Positions 32,225 to 44,992 are shown, numbered from the stretch's first letter. The stretch is DNA of 64,000 nucleotides from Sandaracinaceae bacterium (GCA_016706685.1 JADJJE010000003.1:1-64000), one strand, 5' to 3'. Made by a program: numbers and translations. Notes: generated from the sequence alone by a model not told the origin.

Positions 32225-32749
32225 TCACTCGCGGCGATGGTCGCGCCAGGCGAGCGCGCGCCACCCTGAAGCGGTGCGGCGCACGGCCACGGTGTAGAGC
32301 ATGAACGTCTCCTCGCCCTCCTCACCCGTGACGGTGCACGACGCGTCGACCTCGGTGGTGGCGCTCAGCTCTTCGATCAGCGCCTCGATGCGCGCCGCTT
32401 CCTCGTCGGAGTCGTCCACCATGGGCGGTGGGATGGCGATCGCGGAGTAGCCTGGCCCCTCGCTCAGCTCGGGCGTGCAGCCTGACGGCACGGCACCGAA
32501 CAGCGTCTGGAGCTCCGGCCCCGAGGGCAGCCGCTCCGCGAACTCTGCGTCGACGGCCGCCGCGAGGCCCCCGTCATCGCCCGCAGCGGCGAGGCTCCCG
32601 AGGTGCTGCACGAACGCCGTGGCGGTGGGAAAGTCCTGCGGCTGCTCGGCGGGCGCGGTGGCCGGCGCGGGCGCGGGCGAGCTGGCACACGCGGCAGCAG
32701 CGAGGGACAGGAGCACGGCGAGCGTCGGGAGGGAGCGCGGTCGAGGCAT
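32225..32749 (-). CDS. lipoprotein, hypothetical
   Basis: Using ATG 32749, the 174-aa product has signal and lipobox LAAAAC followed by a Pro/Ala linker. The mature domain includes an acidic helix (DDSDEEAARIEALIEELS) and a final strand pair TFMLYTVAVRRTASGWRALAW, like the NTF2/SnoaL-type ends of many lipoproteins. The function is unknown. It is divergent from dapD with a 67-bp gap. Confidence 0.65.
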   Translation of the reverse strand: MPRPRSLPTLAVLLSLAAAACASSPAPAPATAPAEQPQDFPTATAFVQHLGSLAAAGDDGGLAAAVDAEFAERLPSGPELQTLFGAVPSGCTPELSEGPGYSAIAIPPPMVDDSDEEAARIEALIEELSATTEVDASCTVTGEEGEETFMLYTVAVRRTASGWRALAWRDHRRE

Positions 32750-32816
32750 GCCACAGCATAGAACACGTGGGCACGCTCGTTCGCGTCTCCGGCGGGTCGC
32801 TGCTATACGGGCTGCC

Positions 32817-33653
<837 letters not shown>

Positions 33654-33686
33654 GGCGTCTGGTCCGAGGTGTTGGGGGCAACCCTT

Positions 33687-33718
33687 GCGAGCTGACGGCG
33701 TCCCACGTACCAGCTCGC
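33687..33718. terminator. inverted repeat after dapD
   Basis: GCGAGCTG (33687-33694) pairs with CAGCTCGC (33711-33718) across a 16-nt loop, 34 bp downstream of the dapD stop and between convergent genes. There is no T-run, so it is a possible but weak or Rho-assisted terminator. Confidence 0.35.
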
Positions 33719-33754
33719 GCCGAGAGCCCCAAAGAGCACTGCGAACCCTGTCCC

Positions 33755-34986
33755 CTAGCCGCGAGCGCCGTCTCGGGGGGGGCGGCCCCGCGGCGCGTGG
33801 AACACCAAGGGCAGCAGCGAGGCGGTCAGCGCGGGCTGCCGCGTGCGCAACGCCAGTGTGATCACGAGGGCGGAGACCGCGAGCAGGGGGCCCACCGCGT
33901 GGACGGCGGTGAGCGCCTGGCCGGCATCTGGCGTCCACACCGCCAGGTAGAGCGACGCGAGCGCACCCAGCAGGAGCCGCGGGCGAGCCCGCTCGTCGGC
34001 CACGAAGCGTGTGGGTGCGGGCACGTGGTCGACGATGGGCACGTTGCGGTACGGGTGCGGTGCCTCCTGCACGGCGGGGGGCGCCGCCTTCACCAGCAGC
34101 GAGCGCCCGGCACCCACGGCCAGCGTGACGGCCGTCATGAGCGCGGTGACCCAGAAGTGCTGCGGAGCCATCAGGCAGCCCAGCGCCAGCGCGCACGCCG
34201 CGAGCCCGTGCACGTGAGCCTCGTGGCGCATGAAGGGGACCGCGAGGAGCAAGCCCGCCGGCAGCAGCACCAGCGACACGCGGTAGGTGGGGGCCCAATA
34301 GAGCACGTGGCACAGCAAGAGCGCGCCCCAGATGGCCCACGTGGCGTGCATGGCGCGACGGCCGCGGTCGTCCCAGCCGGCGCGGCTGATCACCTTGCGG
34401 TCGGTCCACAGCGCGCCCGCCAGCACGGCGAAGGTCCACCCGCAGACCAGCACGGCGCGCGCGCCAGGGGCGAGCTCGCGCAGCACGTGCGGGATGAACG
34501 CCAGGCCCACGGCGCCCAGCAACGGAACGGCGCTCGCCGACACCGAGGGCCGTAGCTGCAGCGCCAGCGCGAGCCCCGCGAGCTTGGCCACGAACAGCGC
34601 GAGATGGCAGATGCGACCAAGCCCGCAGTCCCGAGGAACGTGCAGGTCTCCACGTGGAGCGTCAGGTCGCCCTGATAGAACACCGCGATGAGCCCCAGCA
34701 TGACCGCGGAGCGGCGCTGCCCGATGCGCGTGAGGAACGCGGCGCCCGCGATGAGTGACAGCGCGTACACCTCGGCGAGCGCACCCACTGCGAGCGCGCC
34801 GCTCAGGTTGGCGACGCGCGCGGCCTCGCGGGAGATGAGCCAGATGCCGGCGAGCACCAGCGCGGCGCTCAGCAGGTAGAAGGGGTTGTACTCCACCAGC
34901 CAGCGGTGCAGCAGCGCCTCGGTGGGCGAGCGCGGTGGGTGGGCTGCGGGGGGCTCGAAGTCAGCGATTGGGTCGTGGTGGTCCAT
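33755..34986 (-). pseudogene. polytopic membrane protein of unknown function, frameshifted
   Basis: The start MDHHDPIADFEPP (ATG 34986) opens a frame with hydrophobic helices up to LHVETCTFLG. The protein then continues one frame over as GLGRICHLALFVAKLAGLALALQ and ends at 33755. Adding one base in the CCC run at about 34630-34632 restores a single ~410-aa protein with 9-10 membrane helices. Single-base loss in a homopolymer fits a sequencing indel as well as a real mutation. No family is recognised. Confidence 0.7.
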
Positions 34987-35072
34987 GCCGGAGGGCGCAG
35001 TGCAACGGCGGTGCCACGCGTGCGGGCAGGTTGAAGTGCGGGTATTCGCGACCACCCTCGGCCCCCGAACGC

Positions 35073-35111
35073 CAGAACGGCAGCCCCGCCCTCGCGTTGG
35101 CTGCCGTTCTG
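35073..35111. terminator. long perfect hairpin downstream of the haloperoxidase-like gene
   Basis: CAGAACGGCAGCC pairs perfectly with GGCTGCCGTTCTG: a 13-bp stem with a 13-nt loop, 25 bp beyond the minus-strand stop at 35137. No T-run follows in either direction. It is the strongest hairpin I found in an intergenic gap here and probably ends or stabilises the mRNA. Confidence 0.55.
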
Positions 35112-35136
35112 ACAGGGGCTCACGCGTGGTGCGCGC

Positions 35137-37971
35137 TCAGGGAATGGTGCCGGTGATGTACTGCTCCGCCAGGGCCGCTGCCTCGGCGCCGATGGTGGCG
35201 CCGTTGATGCGGCCGATGCGGTCATCCGGCCAGATGTGGATGCCGCCGTAGAGGCGCGACTGACCAGCCTGGTCGGCGGCGTCCGCGTAGCGTGCCCACT
35301 GGAGGCGCACGTCCACGCTGGGGCCGTTCTCGAAGATGAGGTACTGGTTGGCCGGAGCCACGTACTCGTGGAAGCCACCCGGGAAGTAGGGGCTGTTGGT
35401 GTAGTCGGTGAGCGCTGCCGCGGCGGCGTGACTGAACGTGCTGTGGCCCGAGATGAAGCCCGGGAACGCGGGCGTCACGAACGTGCGGCGCTGATACGGG
35501 ATCCACTCGAGGGCGCGCATCCAGCCCACCGGTGTGTAGGTGTTGGCGCGGTCACCCGGCTCGCCACGCCAGGCGCGCACGGCCAGCTCGCCCACGTACC
35601 AGCGCAGGTGCTCGTGGCGCTCGCCGGGGGCCGAGCTCTCTTCCGTGATGACCTCGATCAGGTCGTCGATGAGCGGGAGCCCACCGGCGTTGAAGTTGGG
35701 CAGTGTGTTGTCCGTGCGCTGGCCGAGCTGGGCCATGTGGCGGATCAGCGTGATGGGACGGGGCGCCAGGCTGTCGCGCTTCAGCTCCCAGGCCACGATG
35801 GCCGCGTCGTGCGTGGCCCCGGTGACCGTCAGGTAGAGGCCCACATCCCACGCGAGGCGGTCCACCGCTGCGCCTCCGAAGGGGCGCAGGTCGGCGGGGG
35901 CGAGCTCATCGCTGATGTCGGTGGCGAGCACGGCCCAGTGACCGGGCGGCGTCTCCGAGGCCGGGCCATCCGCCCAGAACTCGGCCACCACACGCGCGAA
36001 GTCGCCGCGCGGCACCATGTTGGCCGCATAGGGCTGGCCGGTGACGGGGTTGTTGCCGTAGCCGGTGCCCGCGTCCGAACCGAGCGGGTTGTTGCCGAAG
36101 ACGGTGGGCGAGATGTCCATCATCACGCCGTCGTCCACGTCGAGGTGCGCCGTACGCTGAATGACCTGCACCACCCAGTCCACCATCTCCGTGTCGTCGA
36201 TGCTGGGGTACGTGCCCATCGGGTCGCCGTAGAGCCCGGAGGTCATGTCGCGCGTGGCGGCGAAGGGCTCGACCTCGCGCCAGTGCGCGCCGATGTAGGG
36301 CTGCACGCTGGTCTCGAGCACGATGCCGTTCTGGGTCTCGGCCGTGGACAGGTTGAGCTGCTGCCAGATGTCCACGTTGGTGGCGTTGGTGCCCAGCCGG
36401 TCCACCACCATGGGCGGGTTCGTCGGGGTCCAGCCGGTGGTGTCCATGTAGCCGTTGGCCTCGTTGGCGCCGTCGTTCGCGAAGTTGGCGATGACCCCGT
36501 AGCCAATGCGGTTGCCCACGGCGACGGGCGTGTTGCCCACGGCGGTCTCGTCGTCCGGGTCGAGGCCCAGCACGCCCATGAACTCCTGGTAGCAGTCGAG
36601 CGACATCGCGCCGCCGATGGCCGTGGCGTAGCGGTGCTGCAGCACGCGCAGCGCGGCGTACGAGATGGCGGTGTCCACGTCGGACGGCAGGCTGGCCGTC
36701 TGGGTCTCGTCGAGCACCACGCCCCGCGCCGTGGCGTCGTAGGCAGCCCACGCGTCGTACATGGCCACGGCCACGTGGTGCAGGTTGCGCGCGTGCTTGG
36801 GGGGGTGCGGGATGTCGCGGCGAATGGAGTTGATCAGCTGCTCCTGCCAGCGACGCGCCATGCTGCCCGTGGGCTCGGGGTCGATGGCCGCCGGGGGACA
36901 CACCGTGGAGGGCGGGACAACGGGATCGGGCACCCACGGCGTGGCCACATCGGCCGAGGTGCACACGACGCCCATGTTCAGGGCGGGGGTGAGCACTGCG
37001 CCGCCCACGGCCCACAGGTTCTCGTCCGGAGCGCTGTAGAGCGCGTGCACCGAGTTGGGGGGCGTCTCGAAGCCGAGGTCCACTTCCTCCCAGCGCCCGC
37101 GTCGCGCGCTACGTGCGGCGTACGCGCCCTCGCCGGCCACCCACACCGTTCCGTCGGCCGCGACGGTCACCGCCTGGAGCAGCGGCGCGCCCACGGGCGC
37201 GTCGTCCACGAAACCGCTCTCGCCGCCGCGCAGGACCACACCCGTGCTGCGCCCGCCGACGATGACCACCTCACGCCGGCTTCCGGTGACGGTGAAGAGC
37301 ACGGCGTCCGTACCCGAGGGCACCACCGCGAGGGCGTCGCCGTCCCAGTGCAGGATGGTGCCGTTGCTGCCCACGATCCAGACGTCGTCCGCGTCGCGGC
37401 CCCACACCTTGAAGAGCGCGGGCAGCTCGCCCGTGTCGGTGCGCGGGATGTCGCTGGGCAGGCCCACCTCGCTCCAGGCGGTGCCGTTCCAGCGCCACAC
37501 GAAGCCGTCGCGACCGGCGAAGCCGCCCACGGCCCACATGTCGTCCGGGGTGGCGCCCCACACACCGAAGACCGTGTTGCCGAAGAAGGGCGGCGTGGGC
37601 AGGCGCGTGGCCACGCCGTCGTCCATGCGCAGCACGCTGGCCCCACCGCCCGAGAGGAACACGGGGCCGTCCGGGAACGCGTGCACCCACCAGAGGTCGT
37701 GCAGGATGCCGGTGTCCACGGTGGTCCAGTCGGCGCCGTCGAAGCGCAGCGCCAGCGGGCGCGCGGCGGGCGCGGGCTGTGCCCCCACCAGCCAGACGTC
37801 GTTCGGCGCCGATGCGGCCACGGACAGCACGGCCGCGCGCGGATCGCTGGCGGCTGGATCGAAGGGCGGGGCGGGGCGGATGTCTCCCCCACCAGAGCAC
37901 GCGCTCACCGAGGTGAGCAATAAGGCAAGCGACGAAGCCGCGCCGAGAGGACGCCATCCAAGAGGACCCAT
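35137..37971 (-). CDS. beta-propeller / vanadium haloperoxidase-like (PAP2) lipoprotein
   Basis: The 944-aa product begins with signal and lipobox ALLLTSVSAC. Residues ~45-340 are a propeller of short repeats (APNDVWLVGA, TPDDMWAVGG, ADDVWIVGSNGTILHWDG). Residues ~380-944 resemble the vanadium-dependent haloperoxidase/PAP2 group: ARNLHHVAVAMYDAWAAYD, then FPGFISGHSTFSHAAAAAL (SGHS at ~841) and SRLYGGIHIWPDD with Arg and His (~905-911). These are the vanadate/phosphate-binding motifs 2 and 3. It may halogenate or hydrolyse phosphate esters; the cofactor is not readable. It is surface or periplasmic. Confidence 0.85.
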   Translation of the reverse strand: MGPLGWRPLGAASSLALLLTSVSACSGGGDIRPAPPFDPAASDPRAAVLSVAASAPNDVWLVGAQPAPAARPLALRFDGADWTTVDTGILHDLWWVHAFPDGPVFLSGGGASVLRMDDGVATRLPTPPFFGNTVFGVWGATPDDMWAVGGFAGRDGFVWRWNGTAWSEVGLPSDIPRTDTGELPALFKVWGRDADDVWIVGSNGTILHWDGDALAVVPSGTDAVLFTVTGSRREVVIVGGRSTGVVLRGGESGFVDDAPVGAPLLQAVTVAADGTVWVAGEGAYAARSARRGRWEEVDLGFETPPNSVHALYSAPDENLWAVGGAVLTPALNMGVVCTSADVATPWVPDPVVPPSTVCPPAAIDPEPTGSMARRWQEQLINSIRRDIPHPPKHARNLHHVAVAMYDAWAAYDATARGVVLDETQTASLPSDVDTAISYAALRVLQHRYATAIGGAMSLDCYQEFMGVLGLDPDDETAVGNTPVAVGNRIGYGVIANFANDGANEANGYMDTTGWTPTNPPMVVDRLGTNATNVDIWQQLNLSTAETQNGIVLETSVQPYIGAHWREVEPFAATRDMTSGLYGDPMGTYPSIDDTEMVDWVVQVIQRTAHLDVDDGVMMDISPTVFGNNPLGSDAGTGYGNNPVTGQPYAANMVPRGDFARVVAEFWADGPASETPPGHWAVLATDISDELAPADLRPFGGAAVDRLAWDVGLYLTVTGATHDAAIVAWELKRDSLAPRPITLIRHMAQLGQRTDNTLPNFNAGGLPLIDDLIEVITEESSAPGERHEHLRWYVGELAVRAWRGEPGDRANTYTPVGWMRALEWIPYQRRTFVTPAFPGFISGHSTFSHAAAAALTDYTNSPYFPGGFHEYVAPANQYLIFENGPSVDVRLQWARYADAADQAGQSRLYGGIHIWPDDRIGRINGATIGAEAAALAEQYITGTIP

Positions 37972-38024
37972 CGGCGAATGGTGCCAGGCGCTTGATCCGC
38001 GTCAATACCCTGAATGGCGATGGG

Positions 38025-39038
38025 CTACGCGAGCATGTCGATGGCCAGCGCGATGGCGCCGCGCATCCCCGTGTCCGAAGAGAGGGCGACCGCCACGTGC
38101 ACCGGCTCGAGCGCGGGGCGCAGGCGGCCCTTGTCGAGGAACGCCGGGACGAACGCGTGCCGCAGCGTGGGCAAGAGCGCGGCGCTGAGGCCACCCGTGA
38201 GCACCACGCCGCCGCGGGGCAGGAGCGAGAGCGCGGCGTCGCCCGCGTGCGCGCCGTAGAGCGAGGCGAAGCGCTGCACGGCGAGCGTTGCTGCGGCGTC
38301 TTCCTGCGCTTCCCCCACCGCCCGCGCGCCGTCACGCGCGACCGCGAGGCGCAGCGCCTCCGTGGTGCTGGCCACGCCCGTGTCCACGATGTGCTCGTAG
38401 AGGTGGACGAGCCCGAGGCCCGACACCACCCGCTCCACGCTGACGCGCCCATGGCGCGCGCGCAGCGCCACCAAGAGGCCGTCCTCGAAGGCATCGCGCG
38501 GGGCGAAGCTCACGTGACCACCCTCCGACGTGAGCACGCGCGGGCGAGTGCCGGGCGAAGCAAGCACCCACGCCTGCCCGAGCCCGGTGCCCGCGCCCAG
38601 CACCAAGCGCGCGCCGTGAGGGTCGCGCTCACCTTGCTGCAACACCTCGAGCTCGTGCTCGTGAAGCGTGAGCGTGCCGCGCGCCATGGCCTCGAAGTCG
38701 TTCACCACGCGCAGGTGGGTGGCGCCCGTGGCCGCGCGCAGAGCATCCTCACGCACCACCCAGGGCAGGTTGGTGATGCGGCTCTCGCCTCCGCGCACGG
38801 GGCCCGCACAGGCCATGACCAGCGCGTCTGGCGTGCCGCGGCCGGCGCGCGCGAGGAAGGCCCCCGCGGCGTCTTCGAGGCTGCCGCGCTCGGCCAGCAG
38901 CACGCTCGCGAGGTCTTCGTGCGCCAGCGTGCGCGGCTCTTGCGGGGCCTGCGTGGACACGGCCACCAACGCGAAGCGGGTGTGCGTGCCGCCGATGTCG
39001 CCGGCCAGGATGAGGGCGTCTCGCGACACCCCGCTCAC
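38025..39038 (-). CDS. glk: glucokinase (Glk family)
   Basis: The 337-aa product starts at GTG 39038, whose GTG overlaps the TGA of the MalQ-GlgB gene (GTGA); a second GTG lies nine bases inside. LILAGDIGGTHTRFALV at ~10-26 is the phosphate-binding loop of the Glk family. ITNLPWVV, VVNDFEAMARG (catalytic Asp) and LVLGAGTGLGQAW follow. It phosphorylates free glucose released by 4-alpha-glucanotransferase, fitting the upstream gene. It is cytoplasmic and translationally coupled. Confidence 0.92.
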   Translation of the reverse strand: MSGVSRDALILAGDIGGTHTRFALVAVSTQAPQEPRTLAHEDLASVLLAERGSLEDAAGAFLARAGRGTPDALVMACAGPVRGGESRITNLPWVVREDALRAATGATHLRVVNDFEAMARGTLTLHEHELEVLQQGERDPHGARLVLGAGTGLGQAWVLASPGTRPRVLTSEGGHVSFAPRDAFEDGLLVALRARHGRVSVERVVSGLGLVHLYEHIVDTGVASTTEALRLAVARDGARAVGEAQEDAAATLAVQRFASLYGAHAGDAALSLLPRGGVVLTGGLSAALLPTLRHAFVPAFLDKGRLRPALEPVHVAVALSSDTGMRGAIALAIDMLA

Positions 39039-42000
39039 CGTGGCGACCGCAGGTAGAGCGCCCCGAGAGGCGGAAGGCGCAGCGCGAGCGAGTGAGCGCG
39101 GCCCTGAGCGGCCACCGCGTCGCTGGCCACGGCGCCGGCGTTGCCCACGCCAGAGCCCGCGAAGAGGCCGGCGTCGGTGTTCAGGATCTCCGTCCAGGTG
39201 CCTGGCTGCAGCACGCCCACGCGGTAACCCTCGCGCGGCACGGGCGTGAAGTTGAAGACGCACAGCACGCGCGCGCCATCCCGCGCGATGCGCTCGAAGG
39301 CCAGCACGCTCCACTCGGGGTTGCGGGTCTCCACCCACTCGAAGCCGGTGGCCACGAAGTCCAGCTCGTGCAGCGCGGGCTCCTCACGGTAGACGCGGTT
39401 GAGCGCCGCCAGCAGGTCGAAGATGCCGTGGTGCGTGGACCAGGAGAGCAGCCCGAGGTCGAGCGGGCGGTCGTGTGACCACTCGTCCCAGGGCGCCAGC
39501 TCCGCGCCCTGGAACAGCAGCTTGTGCCCCGGCTGCGCGAACATGAACGCATAGAGCAGCCGCAGGTTGGCGAACTTCTGCCACACGTCGCCGGGCATCT
39601 TGCCCAGCAGCGAGCCCTTCCCGTGCACCACCTCGTCGTGCGAGAGCGGCAGCACGAAGTTCTCTTGGAACGCGTACATGCTGCGGAACGTGAGCTGCTC
39701 TTGATGAAAGCGGCGGTGCACCGGGTCGCGCCCGAAGTAGCGCAGCACGTCGTTCATCCAGCCCAGGTCCCACTTGAAGCCGAAGCCGAGGCCGCCCACC
39801 CACGTGGGCCGCGAGACCATGGGCCATGAGGTGGACTCCTCGGCCGTGGTCTGCGTGTCCGGGTGGCGCCCGTAGAGCACCTCGTTCAAGCGCCGCAGGA
39901 ACTGGATGGCGTCCAGGTTCTCGCGCCCGCCGTGCTCATTGGGGATCCACTCGCCGGCTTTGCGCGAGTAGTCGAGGTACAGCATGGAGGCCACGCCATC
40001 CACGCGCAGTCCGTCGATGTGGAAGCGCTCCACCCAGTAGACCGCGCTCGAGATCAGGAACGACTGCACCTCGCGCCGCCCGTAGTTGAAGATCAGGCTC
40101 TTCCAGTCCGGGTGCACCCCACGGCGCGGGTCCTCGTGCTCGTAGAGGCAGGTGCCGTCGAAGCGGGCCAGCGCGAAGTCGTCCGACGGGAAGTGGCCCG
40201 GCACCCAGTCGAGGATCACGCCGACGCCGGCCGCGTGCAGCGCGTCCACCAGCGCCATGAGCTCTTCGGGCGTGCCATAGCGCGACGAGGCCGCAAAGAA
40301 GCCCGTGATCTGGTAGCCCCACGACGCATAGAAGGGGTGCTCCATGACGGGCAGCAGCTCCACGTGCGTGAAGCCCAGGCGTGTGACGTGCTCCACCAAG
40401 AGCGGCGCCGCCTCGGCGTAGCTCAGCAGCGTGCCGTCATCGCGCCTGCGCCACGAGCCCAGGTGCAGCTCGTAGATGGACACCGGAGCGCCCACGCGTT
40501 GCTTCTCCGCGCGCGCCGACATCCAGTCGTGATCGCGCCACGTGTAGTCGTGCGCATGCACGATGGACGCGGTCTGCGGAGCCTGCTCGAAGCGGATGGC
40601 GAAGGGGTCGGCCTTGTCGAGGTGCGCCCCCTCGGCCGTGACCACGCGGTACTTGTAGAGGTCGCCCACGCGCGCACCGGGCACGAACGCGGACCACACG
40701 CCCGACGCGCCCTGGCGGAAGAGGGGCTGGTGCTCGGGCCACCAGTCGTTGAAGGAGCCGAGCACGGACACCCACGCGGCGTTGGGTGCCCACACGGCGA
40801 AGTACACGCCCTCGGCACCCGCGTGTTGCCCCGGGTGCGCGCCCAGCACGTCGAAGAGGCGCTCGTGCGTGCCCTCGTTGAACAGGTAGAGGTCGAGCTC
40901 GCTGGCCCGCGAGGCGTTGATGGACGCCGCGGCACGGGGCCCCGACGCGCGCAGCACGAGAGGCTGCGACGTGCGCGCCAGGGCGGCGACACCGGCAGCC
41001 ACGCGTGGGTCGTGGGGCAGCTGGGCGAGCGAGAGCGCGAGGCGACCCCGCCAGTTGGGCGACTCGGGGCCCGTGCCGGGCACGTTCTGTGGGCGCGTCT
41101 CGAGCCACAGGTCTTCGAGGTTGACCAGCACACGGCGCGCACCCGACGCGCCGAGGGTGTGGAGCTCCGTGAGCAACGCTTGCTCGGCCTGCGCCGGGTC
41201 CCCGCCACGCGCCGCGTGGAAGGCCGCGAAGGGCGGCATGTCGTGCGTGTTCAAGCTGGCGATGGCGTTCTCGGGGAGCGCGCCGCTGGCCGCCGCGTCG
41301 GCCTCGTATTGCGCCACGTGCAGGCGCCCGATGCCGTGCCGCGCCATGGCCGCGCGCACCTCGTCGGGCACCGTGCCGAGGTCCTCGCCCACCACGTAGG
41401 TCTGGTGCCGGTGCGACTCGATGGTGAGCACCGCATAGAGCTCGTTGGCCGGCTGCTGCACGTAGACACCCTCGCGCGCGCCGAGCCCGCTGGGCACGCA
41501 GTAGCTGCGGTGCAGTCCCATCACGTGGTCGATGCGCAGCACCTCGGCGTGCTGCATCTGGCTGGCCACCGACGCGCGGAAGTAGGCGTGCGCGCTCTCC
41601 TGCGAGCGCCTCGGGTGCAGCGGCGCGAAGCCCCAGTCCTGCCCGCCGTCAAAGAGCGTGTCGGGCGGAGCCCCCTGCCCACAGCCCGTGAGCAGCGCGT
41701 CGCGGTAGCGATAGGCGTCGTAGCCGCTGGGGTGCGCGCCGAGCGGCATGTCCAGGTAGAGCCCCACGCCGTGCTCGAGCGCGCGCTGCGCCACGCCGGC
41801 CAGCTGGTCGGCCAGGCGCCACTGCACGTACACGTGGTGACGCACGCTCGGGTGCTCCGGCGGAAACCACGCGCTCTCGGGCAGCCAGCGCCCGAACGAC
41901 GCCCCGGGCGCCTCGTGCGTGGCCACGAAGCACGCGTAGTGCAGCGCGCTGGGGTGGGCGGCGATCCAGGCGTCCAGCTCCGCCCGCAGGGCGGCGTGCG

Positions 42001-42838
42001 CGTCCACCACCTGGCCGAGCTGCTGGGTGAGCTGGCGCTTCACGCGCGCCGCGCGGGCGTAGTCCACCGACGGGCTGGCGAGGGCCGCGGCCTCGGCCTG
42101 CGCCGTGGCGAGCGCCTCAGTCACCTCGGCGCCCGCGAGGGCCAGCTCGGGCAGGTTGTCGAGCGCGAGGTACAGCTCCGAGAAGAACAGCCGGCTGATG
42201 GGCGCGTAGGGGCTCGGGTCGAAGGGCTCGCTGACGAAGGTGGCCGTGAGCGGCAGCGTGGCCAACGTGGCCCCACCCGCATGGCCCACCCACGTGGCCA
42301 GCTGCTCGAGATCCGCCAGGTCTCCAATGCCCAGGCTGCGCTCCGAGTGCAGCGCATAGGTGGGCGCGAAGACCCCCCAGCTGCGCCCCTCGCGCCCCTG
42401 GAACACCCGCTGCGGCGCCGAGAAGATGGCCGCGGTCTGCGCCTGCTCGCCGATGGCCACGCACACCTGGTGGTAGCCGAACGGCAGGGTGCGCGAGAGC
42501 AACACGCGTCGGCCCCCGGCCCCCTCCGCGGCATCCAGCGCGGACAGGGAAGCCAGGTCGCGCTCCTCGGTGAAGTGCTCGCCCCCCTCGAGGGTGACCG
42601 TGAGGGTGACGCGCTGGGTCCCCGGGGGCGCGTGCAGGGGCAGCACCCCGGCGCCGTCCCAGAACACGGTGACGGGCGGCAGCCAGGCCGCCACCTCATC
42701 GCCGTCGGACGACAGGGCGGCCAGCATCGCGCGGAGGGCCTCCTCGGAAGCCTCGCGCAGGACGCCGTCGATGTCGTGGTAGTGTGTCTCGACGCCGCGT
42801 TCGCGCGACCGTCGCCGTAGCTCTTCGAGTTCGTGCAT
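39035..42838 (-). CDS. fused 4-alpha-glucanotransferase (MalQ, GH77) and glycogen branching enzyme (GlgB, GH13)
   Basis: One uninterrupted 1267-aa frame starts at ATG 42838. Residues ~1-650 are MalQ: the nucleophile in LRIDHVMGLHRSYCVPSG, acid/base in VVGEDLGTVPDEV and the third acid in SLNTHDMPPFAAF. Residues ~660-1267 are GlgB: a CBM48 segment (VYFAVWAPNAAWVSVLGSFNDW), then IDGLRVDGVASMLYLDY, TTAEESTSWP and LPLSHDEVVHGKGSL, the three GH13 acids. Both active sites look intact. The enzyme would shuffle and branch alpha-1,4-glucan in a single polypeptide. It is divergent from glgX and coupled to glk. Confidence 0.93.
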   Translation of the reverse strand: MHELEELRRRSRERGVETHYHDIDGVLREASEEALRAMLAALSSDGDEVAAWLPPVTVFWDGAGVLPLHAPPGTQRVTLTVTLEGGEHFTEERDLASLSALDAAEGAGGRRVLLSRTLPFGYHQVCVAIGEQAQTAAIFSAPQRVFQGREGRSWGVFAPTYALHSERSLGIGDLADLEQLATWVGHAGGATLATLPLTATFVSEPFDPSPYAPISRLFFSELYLALDNLPELALAGAEVTEALATAQAEAAALASPSVDYARAARVKRQLTQQLGQVVDAHAALRAELDAWIAAHPSALHYACFVATHEAPGASFGRWLPESAWFPPEHPSVRHHVYVQWRLADQLAGVAQRALEHGVGLYLDMPLGAHPSGYDAYRYRDALLTGCGQGAPPDTLFDGGQDWGFAPLHPRRSQESAHAYFRASVASQMQHAEVLRIDHVMGLHRSYCVPSGLGAREGVYVQQPANELYAVLTIESHRHQTYVVGEDLGTVPDEVRAAMARHGIGRLHVAQYEADAAASGALPENAIASLNTHDMPPFAAFHAARGGDPAQAEQALLTELHTLGASGARRVLVNLEDLWLETRPQNVPGTGPESPNWRGRLALSLAQLPHDPRVAAGVAALARTSQPLVLRASGPRAAASINASRASELDLYLFNEGTHERLFDVLGAHPGQHAGAEGVYFAVWAPNAAWVSVLGSFNDWWPEHQPLFRQGASGVWSAFVPGARVGDLYKYRVVTAEGAHLDKADPFAIRFEQAPQTASIVHAHDYTWRDHDWMSARAEKQRVGAPVSIYELHLGSWRRRDDGTLLSYAEAAPLLVEHVTRLGFTHVELLPVMEHPFYASWGYQITGFFAASSRYGTPEELMALVDALHAAGVGVILDWVPGHFPSDDFALARFDGTCLYEHEDPRRGVHPDWKSLIFNYGRREVQSFLISSAVYWVERFHIDGLRVDGVASMLYLDYSRKAGEWIPNEHGGRENLDAIQFLRRLNEVLYGRHPDTQTTAEESTSWPMVSRPTWVGGLGFGFKWDLGWMNDVLRYFGRDPVHRRFHQEQLTFRSMYAFQENFVLPLSHDEVVHGKGSLLGKMPGDVWQKFANLRLLYAFMFAQPGHKLLFQGAELAPWDEWSHDRPLDLGLLSWSTHHGIFDLLAALNRVYREEPALHELDFVATGFEWVETRNPEWSVLAFERIARDGARVLCVFNFTPVPREGYRVGVLQPGTWTEILNTDAGLFAGSGVGNAGAVASDAVAAQGRAHSLALRLPPLGALYLRSPR

Positions 42839-42880
42839 CAACGCTTCCTCGACTGTACCCTCCCTCGCGAACGGTTCGAC
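42839..42880. promoter_or_regulatory. short shared divergent promoter region of malQ-glgB and glgX
   Basis: Only 42 bp separate the two ATG codons, and a GTG for glgX at 42833 would even overlap the opposite start. Promoters for both genes must overlap each other or lie inside the coding sequences. No clear -35/-10 is visible. Coordinated control of glucan branching and debranching is expected. Confidence 0.45.

Positions 42881-44992
<2,112 letters not shown>

Noticed and set aside
35236..37923. A 895-codon plus-strand open frame
   Set aside because: It is antisense to the haloperoxidase-like gene and composed of His/Val/Arg-rich text without motifs.
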